Of a stretch of 64,000 bases of DNA, positions 8,494-15,615 are shown in pieces (position 1 is the stretch's first letter; the number at the start of each line of letters is the position of its first letter). The stretch comes from CAYRPN01 sp964426135 (GTDB lineage: Bacteria; Planctomycetota; Phycisphaerae; Phycisphaerales; Phycisphaeraceae): positions 1 through 64,000 of the forward strand of contig CAYRPN010000014.1 of NCBI GenBank assembly GCA_964426135.1, given 5' to 3'. A model generated the notes under the pieces. That model was given only the letters and a program-made list of their open reading frames with translations, was not told the DNA's origin and did no database searches. The position numbers were made by a program, and so were the translations under genes.

Positions 8494-9396
8494 TCAAATT
8501 TCAAACATCGCCTTGAACCTGCCGAGCCGCTCATCGAGTTCCTTCCGACCGATCTGCTTCATGCGCTCCAGGCTGAACGCCTCGATATTGAAACTGGCGA
8601 CGACGGTGCCATAGGCCATGGCCTTGCGCAGTCCGCGCAGGCTGGTGTCGCCGTGCGCCGCGAGGTATCCCATCATGCCGCCGGCGAAGCTGTCGCCGGC
8701 GCCGGTGGGGTCGATCACCTGCCGGGCGGGGAACGCGGGCAGCACGATTTCGCCTTCGCGGTGGATGAGGACGCTTCCGTGTTCGCCCTTTTTCACGACG
8801 ACGAACTTCGGCCCCAGGTGCAGAATCTTGTCCGCGGCGCGGATGATGTTCGATTCCTCGGTGAGCATGGTCGCCTCGGAATCGTTGAGCACGAGGCCAT
8901 CGATTTTCGAGAGCAGTTCGATCAGCGTGCCGCGCTGCGTTTCGATCCACAGGTCCATCGTGTCCGCCACGGCCAGCTTGCGGTGCGGGAAGTTGGCGAG
9001 CAGATCGATCTGGTTGGCTGGGTGCGTGTTGGCGAGGAAGACGAACTGGCTGTCGCGGTAGTGGTGCGGCACCGGCGGCAGCGACTCGGCGAGCACGTTG
9101 AGTTCCACCGCCAGCGTGTCGCGCCGGTTCATGTTCTCGTGGTATTTGCCGCGCCAGCGGAAGGTCTTGCTGCCGGCGCGCTGCTCCAGCCCCGCCAGAT
9201 CGATTTTGAAATGCCGGAACGTGTCGAGGAAGTGCGGCGGAAAATCCTCGCCCACCGCCGCGACCAGACGCACGGGCGTGAAAAAGCTGGCGGCGGCGGC
9301 GAAGTAGACGCACGAGCCGCCCAGCACGTCCTCGGCATCGCCGGTGGGTGCGTGAACGGAGTCGATGCCGATGGAGCCGGTGACGATCAGGGGCAT
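8494..9396 (-). CDS. PfkB family carbohydrate/nucleoside kinase
   Basis: A 300-residue cytoplasmic sugar kinase. The N-terminus (VTGSIGIDSV, then GGSCVYFAAAA) is the substrate-binding start of the ribokinase fold. The C-terminal signature DPTGAGDSFAGG covers residues 229-240, with Asp235 as the expected catalytic base. The length is normal. The specificity (ribose, adenosine, fructose or other) cannot be assigned from sequence. It ends a minus-strand series behind gltX, separated by tandem repeats at 9410-9446. Confidence 0.88.
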   Translation of the reverse strand: MPLIVTGSIGIDSVHAPTGDAEDVLGGSCVYFAAAASFFTPVRLVAAVGEDFPPHFLDTFRHFKIDLAGLEQRAGSKTFRWRGKYHENMNRRDTLAVELNVLAESLPPVPHHYRDSQFVFLANTHPANQIDLLANFPHRKLAVADTMDLWIETQRGTLIELLSKIDGLVLNDSEATMLTEESNIIRAADKILHLGPKFVVVKKGEHGSVLIHREGEIVLPAFPARQVIDPTGAGDSFAGGMMGYLAAHGDTSLRGLRKAMAYGTVVASFNIEAFSLERMKQIGRKELDERLGRFKAMFEI

Positions 9397-9409
9397 GGGA
9401 ATCCAGAGG

Positions 9410-9486
9410 TCAGGGGACAGAGGACAGAGGACAGAGGACAGAGGACCGGATCAGCGTGGTTAGCGGAAGCACCGCAGGTGCCTGTC
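9410..9486. repeat. Tandem repeat plus REP-like element F
   Basis: About 9410-9446 repeats an AGAGGAC unit. Next, 9459-9486 is GTTAGCGGAAGCACCGCAGGTGCC..., a hairpin with a TTAGC foot whose relative lies at 19805-19835. Confidence 0.7.
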
Positions 9487-9509
9487 GATCAACCCCGCGT
9501 CACCACGTT

Positions 9510-11261
9510 TCACTTCGCCGCCTCCACGCATCGCCGCATGCGGGTCAGGGTGGAGAGTCGGCCGAGGATCGCCAGCGTCGCATCGATGGGCGGGCTGACC
9601 GCGGTGCCGGTCACGGCGACGCGCAGCGGCTGGGCCACGTCGCCCATGCCGACGCTTTTCTCTTTCGCGAACGCTTCGATCGCCGCGTGAATCGCCGCCG
9701 GTTCCCAAGGCATGACGTTGGCCAGCACCGGCTCCATCGCCGTGAGCATGGCGGCGCCTTTGCCGGCGTCTTTCTTGATCGCCTTGTCCATCGCCTTGGC
9801 GTCGAACTGAATCGCGTCGTCTTCGATCAGCATGAACCGGCCCATCTTGTAAGGATCGTCCAGCGTCGTGCTCCGCTCGCGGTAGCAGCCGGCGAACAGG
9901 CTGAAGTTGCCGTTCAGCCGCGCCACCGAATCGGGGTAGTACTGTTGCCCATGTGCCAGCAACTTCGCCTCGAACTCCGCCACGGGCAGCGCACGCAGCG
10001 CATCGCCGTTGAAGGCGCGAAGCTTGTCGCGGTCGAACTTCGAGTTGCTCTTGCCCACGCGATCGAAGCTGAACCGCTCCGCCAGGAACTTCGTGTCGAA
10101 CTTCTCGACATTCTCGCCCGGGTTCCAGCCCAGCAGCGAAATGTAATTCAGGATCACCTGCGGCAGGTATCCGCTGCGGCGGAAATCCGCGACATCGATC
10201 TCCGGCAGCGCGAGGCCCAGCTTCTTCGCGATCGCCAGCGCCAGATCGAGGTCGTCGTTCTTCTTGGCGAGGAACAACTGATAGCGCTCCTCGTCAAAGC
10301 CCAGGGATTGCAATCCCTGGGCCTTCGCCGCCTGCCGCGCGACTTTCGCTTTGTCGCGCTTGCTCATCTTGGTGCCGTCCGGGTTGAAAATCAGCGGCAG
10401 GTGCGCGTACTTCGGATGCGGAAAACCCAGCGCCTCCTGCAGCGCCACGTGCTTGGGCGTGTTGCTCAGATGCTCCTGGGCGCGGATCACATGCGTGACG
10501 CCCATCAGCGCATCATCCACCACCACGGCGAAGTGGTAAGTCGGAAAGCCGTCGCCTTTGAAGATGACGAAATCGTCCAGTTGATCCGCTTTCACCTCGA
10601 CGCGATCGAGCACCAGGTCATCGATCGCGATGTCGTGATCCGGCGCGCGAAAACGAATCACGCAAGACCGGCCCGCCGCCCGCCAGGCGTCCTTCTGCTC
10701 CTTCGTTGCGGAGATCATCTCGGTGCGGTCGTAACGCCAGTCCGTTTTCGCGGCCCGCGCCTTCTCGCGCTCGGCGGCTAGTTCCTGCGGCGTCTTGAAG
10801 CACTCGTACGCCCGGCCGGTCGCCAGCAGTTGATCGCAGTACTTGCGATAGGTGTCCAGTCGCTGACTCTGGAAATACGGCGCGCCGGGGCCGATCTGCT
10901 TGGAGTAAGGATCGGCGGCGTCCGGGTCCGGGCCCTGGTCCCAGTCGATGCCCAGCCACTTGAGATCCTCGAGAATCCCGCGCGTCGCCTGCGGCGTGGA
11001 GCGCGCCTGATCCGTGTCTTCGATGCGGATGATGAACTGGCCCCCGGCTCTCCCGGCGCCGCCGGTGCTGCCCTCGGTTCCGCCGCTTGCACGGGGGCTT
11101 GAAGCCCCCGTGCCGATGGCGATTCGAGCCCCCGTGCCACCGCTCGCCGGGCCGCGGGCAAAAGCCCAGTTAAAGAGCGCGGTGCGGGCGCCGCCCACGT
11201 GCAGGGCGCCGGTGGGGCTGGGGGCGAAGCGCGTCACAACTTGCGAAGGTCCGTCAGGCAT
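9510..11261 (-). CDS. gltX: Glutamate--tRNA ligase
   Basis: Charges tRNA-Glu (and, in many bacteria, tRNA-Gln) with glutamate in the cytoplasm. The frame is open far upstream, but the conserved start MPDGPSQVVTRFAPSPTG fixes the ATG at 11261. The class I HIGH-type motif is PSPTGALHVGG (14-24) and the KMSKR loop is near residue 297, followed by the usual GYLPQVILNYISLLGW. At 583 residues it is long. About 36 extra low-complexity residues (37-72) separate FAR from GGQFIIRIEDTD, and an extra segment follows KMSKR. Both extra segments contain perfect DNA palindromes (11089-11113 and 10299-10322), so they look like repeat insertions tolerated in frame. Confidence 0.95.
   Translation of the reverse strand: MPDGPSQVVTRFAPSPTGALHVGGARTALFNWAFARGPASGGTGARIAIGTGASSPRASGGTEGSTGGAGRAGGQFIIRIEDTDQARSTPQATRGILEDLKWLGIDWDQGPDPDAADPYSKQIGPGAPYFQSQRLDTYRKYCDQLLATGRAYECFKTPQELAAEREKARAAKTDWRYDRTEMISATKEQKDAWRAAGRSCVIRFRAPDHDIAIDDLVLDRVEVKADQLDDFVIFKGDGFPTYHFAVVVDDALMGVTHVIRAQEHLSNTPKHVALQEALGFPHPKYAHLPLIFNPDGTKMSKRDKAKVARQAAKAQGLQSLGFDEERYQLFLAKKNDDLDLALAIAKKLGLALPEIDVADFRRSGYLPQVILNYISLLGWNPGENVEKFDTKFLAERFSFDRVGKSNSKFDRDKLRAFNGDALRALPVAEFEAKLLAHGQQYYPDSVARLNGNFSLFAGCYRERSTTLDDPYKMGRFMLIEDDAIQFDAKAMDKAIKKDAGKGAAMLTAMEPVLANVMPWEPAAIHAAIEAFAKEKSVGMGDVAQPLRVAVTGTAVSPPIDATLAILGRLSTLTRMRRCVEAAK
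10299..10322. repeat. Perfect palindrome inside gltX
   Basis: A 24-nt perfect palindrome with core CAGGGATTGCAATCCCTG, encoding part of KAQGLQSLGF just after the KMSKR loop of gltX. It resembles the dispersed intergenic palindromes and is in frame. Confidence 0.8.
11089..11113. repeat. Perfect palindrome inside gltX 5' region
   Basis: A 25-nt palindrome (GGGGGCTTGAAGCCCCC core) in the low-complexity insert between gltX residues 37 and 72. It has the same CTTGAAG core as the intergenic palindrome at 8445-8463. A partial second arm follows near 11121-11140. Confidence 0.8.
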
Positions 11262-11299
11262 GGGGAGGGGATTGTAGCGAACGCCGCAGCCGCCGCGCC

Positions 11300-11402
11300 G
11301 TAGCCGCGTCACTCCGTGACGCACTCGCCGACCAAGTCTGATGCACCGAATGCCGGCGCGACCTGCATCATCGGCCATCGCGTCACGGAGTGACGCGGCT
11401 AC
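11300..11402. repeat. Inverted GTAG-foot REP pair
   Basis: GTAGCCGCGTCACTCCGTG (11300 onward, arm to 11322) is repeated in inverted orientation at 11380-11402. Each arm also contains its own GCGTCACTCCGTGACGC hairpin. The pair sits between the divergent gltX and lipoprotein genes, so it overlaps their promoter region. Confidence 0.85.
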
Positions 11403-11411
11403 ATTGGTGTC

Positions 11412-13016
11412 ATGTCGCACTTTTCCGTTCATCGTGGTGTGATCGCACTGATTGTGATCCTTGCGGTCGCTACAGGTTGTCGCGCCGCTGCCCCCGCTGC
11501 CCCCGTTGCCCCCGATCCCGCCGCCGCAGCAGCCGCGCCGATGAAGCCCTTCGCCATCGAAGTGGTCGATGCGGTCACAGGTCGCGGCGTGCCGCTGGTG
11601 GAACTGCGCACCGTCGACGAGGTGCGTTATTTCACGGACTCGGCGGGCCTCGTCGCATTCAACGAGCCGGGCCTGATGGACCGCGAGGTGTACTTTCACA
11701 TCAGCTCGCACGGCTACGAGTTCCCCAAGGACGGCTTCGGCTTCCGCGGCAAGGCGCTGCGCACCACGCCCGGCGGCAAGGCGCGCGTCGAGATCAAGCG
11801 CGTCAACATCGCTGAGCGCCTGTACCGCGTGACCGGCCAGGGCATCTACCGCGACAGCGTGCTGCTGGGCGTGAAGCCGCCGACGGAGGAGCCGGTGCTC
11901 AACGCGCAGGTGCTCGGACAGGACTCGGTACTGAGCGCGATTTATCGCGGCAGGATTCACTGGTTCTGGGGCGACACGAACAAGGCGTCGTATCCGCTGG
12001 GCAACTTCAGCACGACGGGGGCGACGAGTGACTTGCTCGCGCCCGGCGCTGGCCTCGATCCAAACAAGGGCGTGAATCTTCGCTATTTCAAGGACGAAAA
12101 AGGCTTCACGAAGAAGATGGCGCCGCTGCCGGAGCATGGGCCGGTGTGGCTGGATGGCTTGACGGCGCTGAAGGATGAAAAAGGCAAGGAGCAACTGTTC
12201 GCTCACTACTCGCGCATGAAATCGCTGGGCGAACGGCTGGCGCACGGCTTGATGCAGTTCAATGACGAAAGAGAAATCTTTGAAGTGGTCACGGCATTTC
12301 CGAACGACGCGAAGCTCTATCCGCAGGGACAACCCTTCGCCGAGCATTTCGACGTGAATCGCGCGGCAAGCATTCTCACGGAATATGTCTACTTCGCGAC
12401 TCCGTACCCGGCGATTCGCGTGGATTTGAATAAGGCCAGCCTGAAGGATCTCGATCAGTTCGAAGCCTTCACCTGTCTCGCGCCCGGCTCGCGCTACAGC
12501 AAGGACAAGCCGCAACTCGATCGCGATGTGGCCGGCAAACTCATCTGGGCGTGGAAGAAGGACACCGACTACATCGACCCGGCAAGGCAGCGCGAGCTGA
12601 TTTCCGCCGGGCACATCCGCAACACCGAAGCCTGGCTCGACACGCGCGAGGTCGGCACGAACAAGCCGATCACACTGCACGCCGGCACCGTGGCGTGGAA
12701 CGTGCACCGCGAAAAGTACATCATGATCGCCGAGCAGATCATGGGCACCTCGATGCTCGGCGAAATCTGGTACAGCGAGGCGGACAAACCGGAGGGCCCC
12801 TGGAAATGGGCGGTGAAGATCGTCACGCACGACAAGTACAGTTTCTACAACCCGCGGCATCATCCCTTCTTCGATCAGGACGGCGGGCGCGTGATCTATT
12901 TTGAAGGCACGTACGCCGATCTCTTCTCCGGCGCGCCGTTCAAGACGCCGCGCTACGACTACAACCAGATCATGTACCGGCTGGACTTGAGCGATGCGCG
13001 CTTGAAGTTGCCGTGA
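11412..13016 (+). CDS. Predicted lipoprotein with propeller-like domain
   Basis: A 534-residue envelope protein. A signal segment ends in ILAVATGC, a lipobox with the lipidated Cys near residue 23, followed by an Ala/Pro-rich linker. Residues 45-140 look like a small beta-sandwich (FAIEVVDAVTGRGVPLVELRT). The rest has repeated aromatic beta-strand motifs (RIHWFWGDTNK, KYIMIAEQIMGTSMLGEIWYS) resembling a five-bladed propeller of the glycoside hydrolase/DUF4185 type. No catalytic residues are assigned. The ATG directly follows an inverted REP pair and has no strong ribosome site. Conserved secreted function is likely, specificity unknown. Confidence 0.65.
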   Translation: MSHFSVHRGVIALIVILAVATGCRAAAPAAPVAPDPAAAAAAPMKPFAIEVVDAVTGRGVPLVELRTVDEVRYFTDSAGLVAFNEPGLMDREVYFHISSHGYEFPKDGFGFRGKALRTTPGGKARVEIKRVNIAERLYRVTGQGIYRDSVLLGVKPPTEEPVLNAQVLGQDSVLSAIYRGRIHWFWGDTNKASYPLGNFSTTGATSDLLAPGAGLDPNKGVNLRYFKDEKGFTKKMAPLPEHGPVWLDGLTALKDEKGKEQLFAHYSRMKSLGERLAHGLMQFNDEREIFEVVTAFPNDAKLYPQGQPFAEHFDVNRAASILTEYVYFATPYPAIRVDLNKASLKDLDQFEAFTCLAPGSRYSKDKPQLDRDVAGKLIWAWKKDTDYIDPARQRELISAGHIRNTEAWLDTREVGTNKPITLHAGTVAWNVHREKYIMIAEQIMGTSMLGEIWYSEADKPEGPWKWAVKIVTHDKYSFYNPRHHPFFDQDGGRVIYFEGTYADLFSGAPFKTPRYDYNQIMYRLDLSDARLKLP

Positions 13017-13064
13017 GGCGCTGTTCCGATTTTCTTCGAGTGGCGGCGGGGCGCCGCTTTTCGT

Positions 13065-13547
13065 TCACATCTTCCGCGACATGGCGCGGCGCATTTCGCG
13101 GTCCGCATCGCGGGACTTGATGTCCTGGCGTTTGTCGTGCTGCTTCTTGCCTTCGCCCAGGCCGATTTCGATCTTCACCTTGCCGCGCACGAAATACATC
13201 GCCAGGGGCACCAGGGTCAGGCCCTTGGGTCCGGTCTGGGCGGTGAGCTTGGCGATTTCTCGCTTGTGGGCGAGGAGTTTTCGCTGGCGGGCGGGTTCGT
13301 GGCCGTTGGCGCCGTGGGCCTGCTTGTACGGGGCGATGTTGACCTGCCAGAGCCAGAGTTCGCCGGTGTTCATGTCGACCTGGGCGAAGCCTTCGCCCAG
13401 GGACACTTCGCCGTTGCGGATGGATTTCACCTCGCTGCCGGTGAGAACGATGCCGCACTCGAGCTTGTCGAGGATGTGGTAATCGTGGCGGGCCTTGCGA
13501 TTCTCAATGCGCGGGGCCTTGGTGGTTTTGTCGTTCTTCGCGGCCAT
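13065..13547 (-). CDS. smpB: SsrA-binding protein SmpB
   Basis: Binds tmRNA and delivers it to stalled ribosomes for trans-translation. The protein is 160 residues, typical for SmpB. The ATG giving MAAKNDKTTKAPRIENRKARHDY was chosen over the longer Pro-rich open frame. Hallmarks are ENRKARHDYHILD, GIVLTGSEVKSIR near residue 35, and the basic C-terminal tail GEGKKQHDKRQDIKSRDADREMRR, which reaches the decoding centre. tmRNA itself was not found in the window. Confidence 0.96.
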   Translation of the reverse strand: MAAKNDKTTKAPRIENRKARHDYHILDKLECGIVLTGSEVKSIRNGEVSLGEGFAQVDMNTGELWLWQVNIAPYKQAHGANGHEPARQRKLLAHKREIAKLTAQTGPKGLTLVPLAMYFVRGKVKIEIGLGEGKKQHDKRQDIKSRDADREMRRAMSRKM

Positions 13548-13722
13548 GGCGACAGTGTAGCGGGGAGGCGGAAGAGGAAGGGGTGAGGGTTCTGGGGTGG
13601 GGGGTTGGGGACGAGCCAACAAAGCCATTTGCAATTTTCAATTGACAATTTTCAATTTCAAATTTCCGCATCGGCCAACCCCCAACCCCCAACCCCCAAC
13701 CCCCAATCCCCAACCCCTTCTC
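13548..13722. repeat. Spacer of short tandem repeats
   Basis: AT-rich CAATTTTCAATT-type repeats (about 13627-13668) are followed by a CCCCCAA tandem array (about 13677-13716), with a related GGGGTTGGGG stretch at 13598-13612 on the same strand. The two could form a hairpin. Confidence 0.7.
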
Positions 13723-15303
13723 TCACTTCCCCACACAAAATGTCGCAAACACTCGGCCGATCACATCGTCCGGCGTCAGCGTGCCGCCCAAGCCCGCAAG
13801 TTCGTCGAGCGCTCGGCGAAGTGTGCCGGCGATGAGTTCGATGTTGGCGAGCGCGTGGTTCGCTCGCTGCGGCGCGAGCAACTCGATCGCGGCGGCGACC
13901 GCTTCCCGCGCCAGTCGCAGCGCGGACTCGTGCCGAGGCTGGAGCGCCATCGCTTCACCAGAGACGCTGACGGCACGGTCGGCGAGCTTGCGGGCGATCA
14001 TCGCGCGAAGCTCGGCGAGCCCCGCGCCAGTGTGGGCGCTGACGGCGAGAGATGAGTCCGTACTCCCCTCCCTCTTCGGGAGGGGCAGGGGGAGGGTCGG
14101 GCGAATAGCGTCCTGAGGCGCGTGTGCCGAAGGATCATCTGCGGCGAGTGGTGCGTCCGCCGCGTCAGTGGTGGGTTTCGCGGACTCAACCCACCCTACG
14201 CCGGGGCCACGCGCATCCGCCTTCGTGCGAATGTGCAGCGTCGGCACATGGTCCGGGACCGCGTGTACTGTGCCCGGCGAGACGCCTCGGCCGTCGTCGA
14301 TGACCAGCGCCAGGTCAGCCGACGCGATGGCTCGCCGGGCGGCGTCCTGCATCGCGCGGTCGAGCAAGTGTCGCGGCTCGTCGAGGCCCGCGATATCGAC
14401 GAGCATGACTTCCATCGCGGCGACGGCTTCGGCTTCACCGGGATGTTCGCCGGTTTCGCCGGCACTTGGTTGCGGAGGCGCAAGCGTCAGCGGTTCGCAC
14501 AGGACATCGCGCGTCGTGCCGGGCGTCGCGCTGATTACCGCGCGGTTTCGCCCCAAGAGCGCATTGAACAGCGTGCTCTTGCCCGCGCTCGGCTCGCCCA
14601 CCAGCACCACGCGCGGCAGCGCTTCGATGACGCCCCACGAGCGGCTGCGCGAAAGCAGGTCGGCGAGCCTGGTCTCGATGTCGGCAAGCCGGTCGAATAG
14701 ATCGCCCGGCGCGATGGGCACCACGTCGTCCTGATCGGTGAAATCGATGCCCGCTTCCACCAGCGCCAATGCCGTGCCCACGTCATCCACCAGCCGGCGA
14801 GCGAATGTCGCCAGCGTTCCTTCGCGCAGGGCCGAGGCGGCGCGCAGCTGCGAATCGCTCACCGCCGCGATGGTGGCCGCCACGCCCTCGGCCTGTGTCA
14901 GGTCCAGCTTGCCCGCCAGGTAAGCGCGGAACGTGAACTCCCCCGGTTCCGCCAGCCTGGCGCCTTGCGCGATGACGGCGTGCAGCAGGCGATCGAGCAG
15001 CGCGGGGTTGCCGGGCAGTTGAATCTCGGCGAGATCCTGCCCGGTGTAGGTGCGCGGCGCGGCGAAGAACGTGACGAGAGCCGGCAGCGGCAGGGGGCCG
15101 GCAGCGGAAGGGAAGCGCAAGCGGGCGATGGTGAGTTGCCGGGCGGGGAAGGTTTCGGTCGGTGAAGTGGACGATTCTGTCGCGTCAACATCCGACAGGG
15201 ATGTGAGAATCGCCCGCGCGTCCGGTCCGCTGATGCGCAGCAAGCCGCGCGGCGAACGACCCGGCGGGGAACTGACAGCAGCGATGGTGTCGGATGAGTG
15301 CAT
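13723..15303 (-). CDS. mnmE: tRNA uridine-5-carboxymethylaminomethyl modification GTPase
   Basis: With MnmG it modifies the wobble uridine of certain tRNAs. The protein has 526 residues from MHSSDTIAAVSSPPG. It has an N-terminal folate-binding domain (RISGPDA, YTGQDLAEIQ, FTFRAYLAGKLDLTQAEG), a G domain with Walker A GEPSAGKST near residue 230, G3 DIAGL and an atypical G4 TKAD near 361, and the C-terminal FCVGK motif with its catalytic Cys. It is about 75 residues longer than usual. The excess lies just after G4 and is encoded by two repeat elements (14170-14199 and 14064-14104). It is linked to yidC upstream, a common bacterial order, but rpmH and rnpA are not here. Confidence 0.95.
   Translation of the reverse strand: MHSSDTIAAVSSPPGRSPRGLLRISGPDARAILTSLSDVDATESSTSPTETFPARQLTIARLRFPSAAGPLPLPALVTFFAAPRTYTGQDLAEIQLPGNPALLDRLLHAVIAQGARLAEPGEFTFRAYLAGKLDLTQAEGVAATIAAVSDSQLRAASALREGTLATFARRLVDDVGTALALVEAGIDFTDQDDVVPIAPGDLFDRLADIETRLADLLSRSRSWGVIEALPRVVLVGEPSAGKSTLFNALLGRNRAVISATPGTTRDVLCEPLTLAPPQPSAGETGEHPGEAEAVAAMEVMLVDIAGLDEPRHLLDRAMQDAARRAIASADLALVIDDGRGVSPGTVHAVPDHVPTLHIRTKADARGPGVGWVESAKPTTDAADAPLAADDPSAHAPQDAIRPTLPLPLPKREGSTDSSLAVSAHTGAGLAELRAMIARKLADRAVSVSGEAMALQPRHESALRLAREAVAAAIELLAPQRANHALANIELIAGTLRRALDELAGLGGTLTPDDVIGRVFATFCVGK
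14064..14104. repeat. In-frame family D repeat inside mnmE
   Basis: CCCCTCCC TCTTC GGGAGGGG hairpin with the trailing GGGGGAGGGTCGG that marks family D. It is translated as part of RPTLPLPLPKREGS in the insert after the G4 motif. Intergenic relatives are at 39533-39580 and 61250-61375. Confidence 0.8.
14170..14199. repeat. In-frame GTAG-foot repeat inside mnmE
   Basis: GGTGGGTTTCGCGGACTCAA followed by CCCACCCTAC. In the opposite sense it reads GTAGGGTGGG..., the same foot and first stem bases as the intergenic element at 41496-41562. It encodes GVGWVESAKPTT in MnmE. Confidence 0.75.
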
Positions 15304-15615
15304 GAGTTGGGAGAAGAAGAATTGAAAATTGAGAATTGCAAATTGCAAATGGCAAATTTGGCTCGCTCCGGCCCCCTCTCCCTTCGGGAGAGGGCTGGGG
15401 TGAGGGCGAGATAAGTGAGGGCGTCAGGAAAACAACGGAGCAGAGGTCACACGACGGAGCCGAGATCTGCAACGGCGCAGTGATTCGCAGCCGTTGTGCA
15501 AGGTTCACCGGCCCTCACCCTAACCCTCTCCCGGAGGGAGAGGGGACCGGAGCGGATCGCATCACCCCTTCACCCCTTCACCCACTCACCCGCTCACCCC
15601 CTCAGGCCACCTCGT
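15304..15615. repeat. Spacer with family D-like palindromes
   Basis: An AT-rich AATTGCAAATTG repeat (about 15320-15358), then CCCTCTCCC TTC GGGAGAGGG at about 15371-15392. An inverted relative CCCTCTCCCGGAGGGAGAGG lies at about 15523-15543. A CACCC/CTCACCC tandem run fills 15567-15603. No gene is seen. Confidence 0.75.
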
